In this document: positions 1 to 17,500 of the stretch, one piece after another
Layout of the letters: each line of letters starts with the position of its first letter
How positions within the stretch are numbered: position 1 is the first letter of the stretch
Origin: Rotaria socialis
Taxonomy: Eukaryota > Rotifera > Eurotatoria > Philodinida > Philodinidae
Length of the DNA: 64,000 nt
Assembly: GCA_905331475.1 (NCBI GenBank)
Contig: CAJNYU010000408.1
Coordinates: forward strand, 62,001 to 126,000
Direction: 5' to 3'
The notes under the pieces: model-generated
What the model was told of the DNA's origin: nothing
Database searches by the model: none
The model's input: the letters and a program-made list of their open reading frames with translations, nothing else
Position numbers and translations under genes: made by a program

Positions 1-2646
1 CTTTCATAAGACAACTTTTATTTACACTAAATTTTTCAATCAGATTTTTAATTGCTTGTTCTTCAACATAGGACACTCTACGAAGAAGAGAAAAAGGAAT
101 TCGAATTATTAACTCTTTTCATTTTTCATAACCAACCTTTCCCATAGAGTCAACGATTTTTGTGACGCTTTTGTTGAAATAAACTGAACAACAAGTGGTG
201 GCTGATTAGTAAGTACTTTAGCGTATGCACCTCGATTACTACCTACTGCATAATAATTTGATGCTGAAAAAATAGTAAGCACCTATTTGATATGAATACA
301 AAAATGGTATACAGTTATAATTAAAACAAAATGAAAAACCTTATTATCATGAGTATAGTCAAAACCCTCTTCTTTACATTCATGTGAGCGAATAATTAAA
401 GTCCATTTGTGTTTCTCTAAAATAGTTTTTGTTACATCTGGACCCCAATAACATCCACCGCCACGATAAGTGTTGGGTTCACAACCATCTGTTTGTTTCG
501 GATCGCTCCATAGTAGATCTAGGATTTGTCGCCATTCCAATAGTAAATCATTCGGAATGTTACTGATCTGAAATTGGTCTTCATCGGATGGGATAATAAA
601 AGTTGGACTCAATACGGATAGATACTGCATCGATAAAATTTAAAGAAAAGTAAAATAATAATTTTTAAATATTATATAGAAAAACACAACCTTCTGACGT
701 TTAATTCGATTTATAGTTGCTAAATCAGTTATATTACTAATGCCACCATGTACTACAAAAATGTGTTCATCAATAACACTTGCCACTGGTAACCAACTGT
801 AAATATTTTCAAACAGACGCAAGAGTCGAGATGAATTGGTTTTATATTTATGTATAATTTCTTTCATGAAACCATATCTGTAAAGAAATAAATGTATGTC
901 TAATACTTTTTCTAACCACTAATAAGATATTATATCAGCCATGATTAAAACTGTGATTGTCATTTACGCAAATTTTATTTATTGAACTAGCGTGATATGT
1001 CAGCGAGGGACTAAAAACAAACATAGTTATTCGTTTGATTTATATAAAACAGGTAGGTGCGTATGTTCTTGTCTTGTTTGAGTTAGAAAGATCTGAATTT
1101 CCGGTAGATATAGGTTTATGGATTCGTCAATATAAATCTAATCTGAAATTTTACTGAAGACCCATTGTGAGAAAATTCTTATTTTACGTACAAGTGAACC
1201 AATTATCTTAGTTGTTCAATTGTGAAATATTATATGTTTTCAAGTCCTGCTAGTACGATCGAAAAAATCTTCAACGCCATTATTTCAAAATCACATTTTC
1301 GATATTCGCTTGAATGCTCATAGTGATGTGCGAAAGCATACTGGTTCATGTCCTTCAAACTCTTTTCGTTACTCAACCAGCAAAATGAAAAATACTCGTC
1401 ATAGAGCTAATGAAATTTGAAGTTTGCTCCGTTGAGTCTTCATCAAAGTTTACCTTAGATCTTACTTTTTGTTCACTACGTATTAGAACACATCTTCATG
1501 CTTCAGCTTCCGTGGCAGCGTATTATGCATTTTTAAAAGATAAATTCAATCATGTTAACACAGACGTGACGTAGTTAGAAATTAATAACTTCGATATGTT
1601 TAAAAAAGTCATTGGTGAACATCATTAGAAGATTTTCAATTGAAAGTGTATTTTTTGTACTTCTCTATTCTGGTTCAATTACTTTTCCCACCTAGTGTTC
1701 TTGTCTTGAACACATAGTTGATCCCGTGAAAGATGTCAATTACAAGCAAATAGCATTTTAAAAGCTGGTTTTCGTCTTCTTCACTTCTTAAACTATTCAT
1801 TTTTTTGATATATATTTACGGGTGCATACTTTCGCGAATTGCATCTGAAGAAAAGTATTGATAAACAATTAAATTTACCTTAAATTTAAAACATGATCTT
1901 CATGATTCCCTCGATTTAAATAAACATTCGATGGATAAACAATAAGTGCAACACTTATTAGAAGAAAGATTTCAATACTTTGAAAACCACGATCAACAAT
2001 ATCTCCATTAAAAATATAAGGATTTTCATTCGACGGCAAACCATTCTAATTTAATAAAAGATAATCATTTCACATTATTAATTTCGACAGTATACCTTAT
2101 GAAAAATAATCATTAAATCAGCTAAACTACCATGTAAATCACCAACAACAGTAACGAATTTCGTGAGATGAGTTGAAACTACATTTACATTCGGTAAAGT
2201 TTTAAGTAAACGACGAAGTTCATGTAGAATAACTAATACGTAATGAGGATGAAGTAGCTGTACAGTTAAAATTTAAAGAAAAAAGAAGAATTAGTTATTC
2301 TTGGTATAAAAAAAGTGAAAGACTATTCTGTTTCGACTTAGTATTTGTAGTTTACGTTATGCTAGTCTCACGTTTTTCGAACCCGATGATTTTCTCGTAG
2401 AAATTTTCATAGCCGAACAAGACTGATTTCATCGTTCAATAATCAATAAGCTGATTGTGGGGGTTAGAAAGGAAATTGTTTTCAATTTTAATATTAAATT
2501 GTAATTGAAAGCAAAGCAAATTTAAAAAAAGAAAAAAGAAATCTTCATGTTGTTATAAGAAAATCTGACAATTAGATTTTTTTTTGTTAATAAAGTTATC
2601 ATTTATGTTATGACAGTTCTAAAACTCATTCTTCTCTTTAATCCGT

Positions 2647-2687
<41 letters not shown>

Positions 2688-3496
2688 TTCTTTTAAACAA
2701 TTTGAAGATTGAAAATACAGATAATAATCATGAATGTGAATAATTAGGAAAAGTTTCTTTTCAAATGAATATACCTCGCCTCGTTGAAAAGCAAGAAGCA
2801 ATATTTCGAAATGTTCTTTCGTAATTGGCAAGACAATATGTGGTCCTTGATAGGTTGGTTCGATGGAAATCGTTGATGCCGCTGTCAATTGTTCTAATTC
2901 AAGTTCTTCAGCTAGAAAACAAAAATCTTGTATAATCATTTGTTTTCTTATTCAAATAAATAATTACCTAAACCTGATAGACTGGAACTTCGACGTAAGA
3001 CTTTAGTTGCCACACTAACATCACGTCTATTTTTGCTAACAGCTTGCATGAGTTCAATAAAAAAATTATATAACTATTTATTTTTTTTATAGAATGAATT
3101 TAATAGATTAATATGAATTGTGTTCAATAGGCAAAAACAAAACTTACTTTAAGTTGATCTTGTTCGCCAGAATATTCAATATGTTGATAAATCGTCCAAG
3201 CAGCTTTTCGTCGCATTTCAAATAGCGCTTGACGGCGTCTAAACCATTTTTGAATGATAATAACAGACGCTAGAGCTATGAAAATAATAGTAATAATAAT
3301 AATAATAAAGATTCTTTCCGTAAATAAAATACATACTAAGATCAGATCTTTTCTTCTCTCGAAATCTCGGTCGATTTATTTGTAAATGAGGTGGGTCCGA
3401 TTGTGCGTGAGCTTCGTCAATTGGCGCAACCATTTGTCGCCGAGCAGGTTTATGAATTTGTGGACAACAAAAACAGAACCAACGTTCCGAGAACAT
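1..3496 (-). CDS. PPEF: PPEF/rdgC-type serine/threonine phosphatase, 3' end beyond window
   Basis: Protein phosphatase with an N-terminal IQ motif, of the calmodulin-binding rdgC/PPEF family. Exons read on the minus strand: 3496-3337, 3275-3148, 3073-2968, 2911-2775, 2257-2096, 2045-1879, 877-691, 624-340, 282-137 and 77-1, all with GT...AG introns and continuous frame, about 518 residues in the window. Visible: IQ motif [17 protein letters not shown] (residues about 58-75) followed by EQDQLKLYNFF, typical of the family; metal-binding motifs GDLHG (about 216), GDIVDRG (about 245), RGNHED (about 278) and VVHGG (about 325); [38 protein letters not shown]. The last exon starts [12 protein letters not shown], which aligns with the linker before the C-terminal EF-hands, so the Ca-binding part should lie left of the window. 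The intron 1878-878 is about 1 kb, unusual beside its roughly 55-nt neighbours. GDIVDRG has Ile where Phe is common. The ATG at 3496 is the first in frame. Confidence 0.93.
2648..2685. repeat. (GA)n microsatellite
   Basis: About 19 uninterrupted GA units inside the PPEF intron 2774-2258. Seen directly. Probably length-variable. Confidence 0.95.
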
Positions 3497-4233
3497 ATTT
3501 TACTTGTACTTCTTAATCAATCATATTCGTTCAAAACCTTTATATATACTAGGTTTTTGTTTTCCCGTTTTTTTCTCGCGTATGTTTAACGTATAACGAT
3601 AAAAGAAGCACACATGCACATTGTATGATTTCTTGTTCTTCTTTTTTTCTCTTTCTCTTCTTCATTATCTAAATCTACTAGCGGTAATCTTATTTTTGCT
3701 GTTGCTCTCATCTTTTTCCTCCATCTCTAATTTCTTTTTTTAACGTTATATTACACTTGCCTGTCTTCTTCTCTCTATTTCCCACTCACTATCAATTTTC
3801 TTGCAGTTCCTTCAGCATCCTTATGAAATTAATTATATTTGCGCTAGTGAACATTCTATATACGCTAGCAGCTACTGTCATTTCCCGCTAAAAGACATTA
3901 TTTTCTTTCATACTATCTTTTCATTTCTTGCCGCCATTGACGTAATCAAGTGTTAGCTAGATGTCGTTTTATTTTCGCTCACAATATATATATATATATA
4001 TATTTCTGTGTTTACTTGAAGAACAAAAAAAACGTAAACACTAATTATAGTTTGACTACTTAATATAGAAAATAGTTTTTAATTTCACAAAATCTTACAA
4101 AAAGAAAGAAAAATACAGATTCAAATTTTCACAAGGTCTTCTGAGGCTTTTTTTTCTTTGAAAAAAAAATAGAGAATTTAAAACAAACAAGAAAGAATAA
4201 CACATTTAATAGATCTGACAAGACAATAAGCAT
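3497..4233. other. Intergenic, PPEF 5' side and CDC6 3' side
   Basis: No coding potential seen. It must hold the PPEF promoter and the CDC6 3' UTR. It contains pyrimidine-rich plus-strand tracts and a (TA)n run near 3984-4003. Confidence 0.7.
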
Positions 4234-7200
4234 TCAATTGTGCAAAACCATGCCAAGTAAGGTTTGATCCTGAAGTGCATCAATCAATACATTCTCCTCG
4301 ACTTTACCATGAATCTAAAAGAAGAAAAAAAATAAGGCAACTATTCAATTTACTGAATGATTTCGACATAGAATTTAGTTTTCAATGAACAGGAAGGATG
4401 TGACGCGTATAAAATTTTCACGCTACTATAAGTTTTCGTTTTCTGCCTGATAATCCTTCATCAAGTTCATAAATAGGCATGTGGAAAATCGGATGCATGC
4501 AATGCATATGCAAATAGAAATGCGTCAAAGTACCTGATCGTCTTGTTTAATCTTGCTTTTCGATGGAGCAATTTTAATCAGTCCATGAGCTTCTAACGCA
4601 TCGATTAAACCTTCAAATTCTAATCCATCAGTTGATGGAAGTTTATGTTTCTCACACAGATCGTGGAACACCATAAGTAACTAGAAACACAAAGAGAAAA
4701 TAGATTATTAATTTTTAATATGAACTTAAACATATCTATAGCACAAAAAAAATTTCTATTGAAGATAAAAAAAAAACATTGAATTCAGTTTCAATAGAAG
4801 TTTGAAGAACCTTATAGAGACAAATCCAGATATAATAGAATAGTTTAGTCTACTAGAATTCTTATAAAATATTTAATTAAGCAATGGAAATAATTATTTA
4901 TTTATATTAGGATCGGCTTGCAGCAGATGAAAGGTGAATGCATTTATTTATAATATAATAAACAAATCTATAAATGAAAGTCTAGCGTAGGATCTATTCG
5001 CATCGATAATACATTCTGACGTAAGGTGAATCTATAAAAATAATTAAAATAATCAGCACATCTCACATGGCAAAAAGATTCCTTTTATCTGCATCGTCTG
5101 GTTTTTCATCGTGCTTTCTATTAGACAGAAATTAGCAAGAATCATAGAGCATGAAGTCCTATTCGTAAGTTCAAAATAACCGTAAAACGAGTTGTATAGA
5201 ACTCGAAGATAAGAACAATGGGAAACCGATGCCTAATTTTAATTAAATAAAAAATCTAAAATATGGAGAAATATAACTTACTTTAGCTCTTGTACAAACA
5301 CGTTTTTTGTTGGCTCTCATGCAAACAATTAATGAGCAAAGAAGAAGTTTTTCGAATGTTGGTAGACTTTTTGTTTGTATATGATCTGATGAATTTGTAT
5401 TTTGAGTTGAAGTTGTAAAAACTTCCATCATTTGAATTACACTAACATTTGCTTTTGCTGGTGAATCCGTAGCTAATTCCATGGATTGACTATTGAAAAA
5501 TAGACAATGTCAATTGTTCAAATGACCATCAGATATTCCTTACCGACAAACATCAAAAACAGTTCGCAAATCACCTGTTGTTGAAGCTACTTTACTTGCA
5601 CATAACATTAACGCATTACGATCGAACAATTCAATTGAACCAAGACTAAAATAGTTTCTTAATTAAAAAGGTCTGACACAACTTCTGTTTTATTACCGAT
5701 CATTAACAATGGATAACATTTGTTCACGATTGTAAGGTGAAAAACGCAGTAAATAAGGTTTATGTTCAGGTTTCAGTTGTAAGCGAGGTAAGAGTCGATC
5801 AGTAAAATCAAGCGAATTAGCAATCCCTGTAAATAAAGTAAAATACTGTAACCACAACGATGCAACTGTTATTACCAATCAAAACAACGTGGTTTAATTA
5901 GTATAAATTTCTTCGCTACTCATTCTTTTAAGCTTACACAAAAATTATTTCATAAGAGTACTCACAAAACAACTATCAAGTTGATGCTTTTATTCCATGA
6001 AAAATAACTTTTTTCAAAAGAAACGGTACAGCTGATAATTCGTCTGCGAAACAAATTGCGTAAATTCATTACACTGAAAATACTACTCTGTCAAAGTACT
6101 ATATGTAAAAAGGAACTCGACGACTTTTTCTTTAATCCCCAGCTGATTAAACTGAACACGCTATTTTCCTGCTAAGCAATGGTTTGCAAGACGCAATTTT
6201 AGATTTTCTATAATTTTGTCCTTAGATATTTTTTAATCCTTGTTTGTGACATTTTCCGACTAATACTAAAGTGTGAAAGAAGAAGAGTCGTATGCTATTA
6301 ATAACCCAAAGATAAGACTATACTCGAGTTATTTTCAACCAACTCCTACTCTTTCAATCGTGTTTTTAAGCAGTTAAAATGATTAATTTATTCTATTTTA
6401 ACTTTTTACCAATCATAAGTAAATTTGAACTTTGATGCGGCCATTCAAGTAGTTTATAAACATTTTCCATGTCATTCGATGTAAGTAATTCATCAACTTC
6501 ATCCAGAATAAGTAAAACAGGCAAACGAGACTTATCAACATGAGACATTGCAAGTGACCACATGTTTTTTAATGTTAATTTTGTTTTACAATTCAATTGT
6601 TCAAGAATATGTTCAAGAACATCGCGAACTAATTCTGTTGACATACAATTAAGAAATATAACTTTAAAACGATTTTCTTCCTAAAACAAAACATAATGAA
6701 AAACAAAGAACACGATTATTAAAAAAAGAACTACTTACTACGAACATATTTGTTACACTGGTTACGACAGCTGTTTTACCTACGAAACGAAACAATCTGA
6801 TGAATCCTTATGTTGCATCTGATGAATTCTACTAACCTGTACCAGGCGCTCCGTAGATATAGAGACAAGGGTTGTTAATAATTCCATTTTCATCGTTTGA
6901 CGATTTTTGAGCGCAAAAATGTCGAATAACACGGCGTTCTTCTTCGCGGCCACATATCTGACGTGCAACATGAGAATGAAGTGCGGCTTTAGCTGCTGAC
7001 AATTCTAATTGAAATTGAGAGCATATTTTTTTTTCAAATAAAATAGCAAACTAATACATACGAGGATTAAGAAGAAGACGTGCTCGACGAGCTGGACTTG
7101 CGCATGCACTATCTGTTAAAGGCGCAGGAGAGGAGCATGAAACTTCCGCACGAATTTCGGTGTCGGTTGCAATTGGATGAAGAATTTTTCGTGTACGTTT

Positions 7201-8037
7201 TCGACTTTTTATTATTGGAAGAGTTTCTAAGAAAATTTCAATAGAATTTTATCATTAACAAAGAGCTATAAACAAAAAAAAGGCTTTTACTATCTCTCTG
7301 TTAACAAAAGAATTCAATTTAAAATATTAATTTATAATTGGATATGAAATACAGAAAAAGTAATCAATGAAATATCTACGAGAAATCTTACAGGCCGACA
7401 GTTAACAATAGAATGTAAGATGTGATAAGCTATAGCGTTTATACAAAGTAGATTATAGATAGGGCCATTCATAATTATCTGTCAATGGTTCGGTTGAATG
7501 AATAGCACTTCTGTAAATTAATCTATTTTAAACAATAGAGAATACTCTACAATTAAAAAAAATAATATTTTTTGCTATTACATTCTACTTTAAAACTCGT
7601 TATAATATTTCAAATAGAAATTAAATAAGAAAGTTCTCTTATCGAAATAGACTATTTTAGACGCCATATGACATCTTGACAGTAGATTTTTGATGAATTC
7701 CGACTGTGCAGGATTACGCCGCGTCATTTACAGCAACGCCTGAATTGATGAACTTCCGGCGCTATTCAACAAACCCATTTTCTATTTCTGACTGAGCTTA
7801 CACAATAGTAGAAATTTCAAAATAGGAAGTCAACGGTTCACTCTATTCAAGTTCAATTATAACTAGAAAAAGCTGACAATCATATCTATTCGCGCTCTCA
7901 AACTCCTACTGCTTCCGACCATACTCAAGTCATTCAGACGACTATTGTTGAGTCTACGGAGGAATTTCCTTTTTGTACCTACCTTCCGTTGGTCTTGGTG
8001 GTTCCACAAGACTATTGCGTAAACCAGCACGCGGCAT
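4234..8037 (-). CDS. CDC6: CDC6, AAA+ replication licensing factor
   Basis: Loads MCM helicase on origins together with ORC and Cdt1 in the nucleus. Ten exons: 8037-7983, 7226-7062, 7004-6837, 6779-6739, 6680-6410, 5826-5697, 5645-5544, 5489-5282, 4680-4534 and 4314-4234, in frame throughout, 455 residues (human about 560; the N-terminus is shorter). Walker A GAPGTGKTA is split over two exons (about 126-134). Walker B is LLILDEVDELL (about 195-205). Sensor 1 is GIANSLDFTDRLLPRL and sensor 2 GDLRTVFDVCR. A C-terminal winged-helix region follows (LPTFEKLLLCSLIVCMR...). These fit CDC6 better than ORC1. The short N-tail has SPARR, a CDK-type site, followed by ARLLLNP, which contains a possible cyclin-binding RxL; regulation by CDK is inferred from this. 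Introns 1, 5 and 8 are 580-760 nt. KAT2 ends 193 bp upstream. Confidence 0.93.
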
Positions 8038-8230
8038 GATAAGTTAAAAAACAACAAAAAAATAGAAACTAATATCTAAAGTTAAACAAAAACATACACG
8101 ATAATCTTTTTTTTTAGTTTTTATATACACAAATTTATGTATATTTTATATATACATAAAAACACCAATGAGTTATTTATTTGTATTCTTTTTTTAAATC
8201 TATACAAATGTAAAATGACAAAAAGAAAAA

Positions 8231-11324
<3,094 letters not shown>

Positions 11325-11345
11325 TTACATCTGAAAATAAAAATT
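11325..11345 (-). promoter_or_regulatory. Splice-acceptor-like site 6 nt before KAT2 ATG
   Basis: On the minus strand a T-rich tract ending TTTATTTTCAG stands 6 nt before the KAT2 ATG, only about 66 nt past the TDP2 stop at 11400. It fits a trans-splice acceptor of a downstream operon gene, or the acceptor of a 5' UTR intron. Bdelloids are known to use spliced-leader trans-splicing; its use here is inferred. Confidence 0.45.
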
Positions 11346-11399
11346 CATGCTTATTTGTAATATTGATAAATGGAATGCATTGCAGAGAAAAAAATCATA

Positions 11400-12927
11400 T
11401 TAGACTTCAAATGAGGCTTGAATAGCCCAATGATCAGAACAAAAACGTTGAACAGATGATATCTTTTCTAGACCTTTAAGTTCGAAATTAATTGGTTGAA
11501 ATTTAATATCACGTCTGTTGCTCGGTCGAAAATAGAGACGATCGAAACGCGCTCGTGGTGGCGAATCACTTGATGAAAAATCTTTATTTGTATTCATTTT
11601 CATATCCCACGTATATGCGCATTCTTCTGGTTTGCCCGTTTCAATCCATAAATCGCACATACCAGTTGGAATGTGACCAGCCTTTTGTAGCTGAAAAGAA
11701 AGAATTTAATTTATCATTGGTATTGCTCATCTCTAGATTGTCTTAATCTCCTTCTCACATAAGCGCCATTTCTGACCGTTCAACTGTTAATAAAAGATAA
11801 TTGATTTCGTTTCGATTCGATTTCAAACTGCTTCAATAAGAACTTCTTTTTGGACAACGTAGAAAACAAAAAAGGTTCTACTCTGTGCGTATGATTGCCG
11901 AGGAAACATAGTTTAGCATAGAATTCTTACTTCTTTCTCTCGCATATTCAAATCACCGCCAAATAAAACGACACGATCTAACGGAGCATCTTTCATTCGT
12001 TTAAAGCATAATAGTAATTGTTCAACGCGTTGATGACTCGATGCTGATTGAGCACAACTTTCATGATGAGATGTCATTAGATCAATGTCAATCGATTTTT
12101 TGTATCTAGCCTATTGACAAATAACAAAAATAAAACGATGTGTCCAATTGAACGAATTAAAAACAATACGTGAACAATCAATAAATTACGATCCATATTG
12201 GTACCTGGATACCGAACTACTTCGGAACCATGTACACTAAACATATTGCGACGAGTTAATATAACTACAAAATAACCTTGCGTATTCCCTACGGAGAAAA
12301 TCGTCTAAAAAATTAATTGAAATTTTTTATTTTACCAGCATAGATTTGATATTCTGGTAGCGAATTTTGAATGACGTTGACTGCTGGTGGAACAACTTCT
12401 TGTAGAAAAACAGCATCTGGTGCTTCTCTAACAACAAACTGAAGTTAGGCTTTAAATAATCTTCAAAAAACTGTCGCTATTACTTTTTAATAACATCAAT
12501 AACACCACGTGTTCTTATTTCAGCAGCATATCCGTCGAGTCCATCAATATTCCATGACATTAATTTAAAATATTTTGTACCAGTTGCCATTGATTCGCTA
12601 TTCATGTTACTGTAATGAGAGAACACTAAAATTAGTTCAATTGGCTCGCAGAAAAACAAACACTGACGAGTCTTGATATTGATTAGCGACCGATAAAGAA
12701 GATGACATGTTCGATGAATTTAATGATTCGCAAGTTGCTGAATCGAAATAGGCGCTAACAGCACGCTCTAGATTCCATTGATTATCTTTTAATAGATTCA
12801 TAGCAAAGTCTATATCAATGTTGGCTATTGACGTGAATTCTTGACATAAAGTTGAAACTTCTGTATCTGTTAATGGACATTCGTTATCGTCGGTACTTGA
12901 GGAATGATATTGAATTGTATTACTCAT
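11400..12927 (-). CDS. TDP2: TDP2, tyrosyl-DNA phosphodiesterase 2
   Basis: Removes trapped topoisomerase II tyrosyl adducts from 5' DNA ends. Exons 12927-12668, 12609-12484, 12427-12336, 12288-12170, 12110-11931 and 11690-11400; 355 residues (human 362). An N-terminal UBA-like segment (about 20-65, with LCQEFTSIANIDIDFAMNLL and WNLERAVSAYF) precedes an endonuclease/exonuclease/phosphatase fold. Catalytic signature residues are all present: Asn in SWNIDGLD, Glu in VFLQEVVPP, Asp in LFGGDLNMREKE and His in FCSDHWAI, plus TSHHES and ARFDRLYFR. The first intron uses donor GTCAGT; other choices break the frame. The SNMNSES stretch joins the two domains. It lies 75 bp upstream of KAT2 on the same strand and 446 bp downstream of the spermidine synthase stop. 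DNA repair genes attract interest in bdelloids because of their tolerance of double-strand breaks; that link is background, not shown here. Confidence 0.93.
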
Positions 12928-13373
12928 TCTTGAAGAGTCTAATTATTGGGGAAAATTCTTGTTCAACAAGAAAAAGACCTGCGCTAGTCCCTTGTTCAAA
13001 AATGATCCAATCTATACCGAACGATTGTGAAAGCCAATGATAATTATATAAATAGAATGTCGCGTTCACTAGCGACCTCATTACAATCCTATCCACAGTG
13101 ACAGGCAATTTTCAATGTGTGCAAATCTATCTATTCATTGAACTTTATTTTCTTAGCGAGCATTCGATAGAGAAGAAAAGGAATTCTAGCTTTTTGAAAT
13201 AGTTAGGAATGGAACATAACATTTAACGTTCTTGATGATTATAAATTTTTTTTATTTATAAATGAAAAAAAATTGTATAGTAATAAGATTATATTTATTG
13301 AAAGATCCATGTTACTCTCGAAATGTAACAACCAAAAGACAGAACCAATGCAGTATTTCATTTATTCATGTCT

Positions 13374-14605
<1,232 letters not shown>

Positions 14606-17500
14606 CGAATCTACCAATCAGGTCATGTTTTAATGTTTTACCTGTACCTTGGCTGTGTACATTTATATAGTGATCGCTATTCTTTCATAATTACAAATAG
14701 GTTAGCTATATTTATCACGTCTATTGAGTCACGATTTTAAGCAATTTCCCCGTCGTTTTACGCAATATAAACTACCGAGTTTTGTTGTGTATTGACTCAC
14801 TTATCATCAAGTGAAGTCAAGCGAAGCGAAGATAAATTATTACTAGTCTGTTTATAAATATTTTACTGAATTCTTAAACACAATGAGCTCAATCATATTG
14901 TAAACCAAGAGGTCCTCGTTTTTCTCTATAGTGAATGTAAGAATTGAGTTTCTTTTTTTCCTCTTGGTTTCTTACTGTAAAAAAGTCGGCAAAAGAATAA
15001 TCGTCAGGCTAACCGCATTTCCGTGATCTTATTTTTCTTTATGCCCGAATCGTTGTTATACTTCCTTTTCTTTCGTCGTGTTTAGTAAGCGTGTTTATAT
15101 GCTGTTATTTATGCGCCTTCTAAGCCTGCCGAAAACGGAAACGATTCATGTATTTTTAATTACTTTTGCATTTGATTTTGAATCAAGGAACGATCAACTA
15201 TTTTATTTGATCATAATAGGAAGTGCGTGACGAGATTTACTATTAAACTTGTAATTTTATCGGAGAAATTATTAAGTACTTCAAGTTTTCCTTTACTTGA
15301 TTTATTTATAATCTTTTTCTCTTGTTAATCGAAGGAAAAAAAGCGAATCAACTACCTGATTATCTTTTATCTTGTTATTGTCAACAACAGAAACGATACA
15401 CTCAGAAGACATTTGGACTTTTTTTTAACTAAAAGTTTTACAGAGAGAATCTCTACATTACGTGCTAGAGAATTGCATGATAAGAAATTTTAGTCTCGTA
15501 TCGATCTGAAGAAATGATTGATTTTTTGCGAGTCATAGAAAATATTTTACCAAAGCAGGAAATTTCATTTCTCGGAAACATCGGCAGCAATAATCATAAG
15601 AGTTTCAATTTTGCATAAATCTCCACAATGAGTATGCATCGGTTAACCTTGTGAAATAGTGATATTACACTACTCGAACCCTCCTGATCGGTGAATACTT
15701 TCTAGGATCATCAGTTTTTTCTTCATTTCCGGTAGGCAATCAGTGTAAGCCCGAGGGAGAATGGTAAAATTATTTTTCACATAGATCTCGTGTAAGCATT
15801 GATCTTGAAGCAGGTGCATTCGAACTACATGAAATTTTCATCGGTATATCATAAGCGTTTTGAAAAATATTCAAAAGAGAAAAGTCAAAAAAAGTGGAAT
15901 ACATGAAAACAAGCGCTTCGGCTGATTTCAATAAAGCAAAGTCATTGGCTAGAATAAAATTCCTTTGAGAATAGAGTGCTATTTATCAAATTGATGATGA
16001 GAAAATAAGGAGGTCCCCAATAATAAATCATATCGCTTATAAAAATAGGAAGCCTTGGATTGAAATTACCGTCTATATATGCATATAATATATTTTAGAT
16101 TGGTAATCCCTTTTACTGGCAAATTCTCCTTCTTTTCTCTAGTCATATATGAAAAGTTTGTTGCTTTTTTAAGTTGATTTAACTTATGAACAAGTGTAAT
16201 TAGAAGTCTCTAGTTCGACATAATATTTTAGATTTTCTCTTTTAAAACAGAAGAAAAAATGTGTCTAACAACTCGGGACAACACACCAGTAGTGACATGT
16301 GCACATGAGATTTGTGGTCAAAACGAGTAAAAAAATGTCTTTCAGGAATATTCTAGGAGCGAACATATCGAAAGAAATTGATATAATTAAAATAGTCACA
16401 GCGTTCATTATAAAGGAAGAGATCACAATAATGCTGTTTTGTTTTTCACAAATAATTTTTCTATTTCAAAAGTAAAGTAGACGTGACTTAATCAATTGAA
16501 ATGGCAATCAAATTCAAGTTAAATGACACCCATTGGATACAATAAACACAAGTCGAAAAAAAAACCAATCAATTTCTTGTTTCAATTCTCATACAGTTAA
16601 TGCGTTTTATGTTCGCCTGCATTTCATCGTTGTGTCGATTGCGGCATGACAATTTGTATTTATGATATTCTGCTATTCAATTAAATAGATTGTCTAAAAG
16701 GAAACAATAATACTTTATCTAAATAATAAATACATATGTGATAAACATATTAAAATAATTCATGTTTCTAATAAATAAATGATTAGGAAAAAATTAGATC
16801 TAAAACAAAAAGGAGAAGAAATGCCATTGCATTTCAGTTTGAATTGACCATTAAGTTAATGATAATGATCAACATCTGTTTGCATGTATAATTTTTTGAT
16901 CATTCTATCAATAGGAACGCAAAGATAAAAAAATAACGCGAGAAATCATTTGTCATACAACACGGTATATTCATATTGACTGTTAATTCGTCTATTGTAT
17001 TCAATTACTAACATGACAAGTAACTGTTTTATGTCAAATGATTCTCAATGGGAATAAGTTAGCTGATAGATTTATCGAAAGTGAAATACTTTTTTTATTT
17101 TCTATACTAGAGCAATAAAAATTCATTCTAAAGGCGTGTCTATTTCTAATTTATTATCGGATGACATTAAATGACTTTTATCTTCGGGTCAAATATGAAT
17201 GACGTTTTCTCGTTTTTGCTTCTATTTCATCTAACGAAAAAAACAACTGAAGAGATTAACGATACAATGTGAGTAGTGAGAATTATCAAGGGGATTAAAG
17301 AAAAGAATCAAGGTGTATATATATATAACATAATGCTATCTGTTTCACATTCATTAACAATTCACGAGTCAATTATGTTCTATGTCAATGTGTTCATTAT
17401 CGAATTAATTTGTCACACATATATAGTAGCTGTTATTCATCTCATTTCTATTATCATATTCATTTTCATTTTGACAACGATCATCATCATCATCATCAAC
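14606..17500. other. 2.9-kb gene-free stretch upstream of the Gsx gene
   Basis: No ORF with recognisable coding character on either strand. AT-rich, with short (TA) runs. It separates the spermidine synthase 5' end from the homeobox gene and may hold developmental enhancers of the latter; that is inference from position only. Confidence 0.6.

Noticed and set aside
11400-11660. Short stand-alone gene beginning with Met at 11660
   Set aside because: It is the last exon of TDP2, entered through the acceptor at 11691.
17276-17500. 75-codon N-terminal extension of the Gsx protein
   Set aside because: Hydrophobic low-complexity text rich in TAT/ATA codons; the ATG at 17501 directly precedes the family N-terminal motif.
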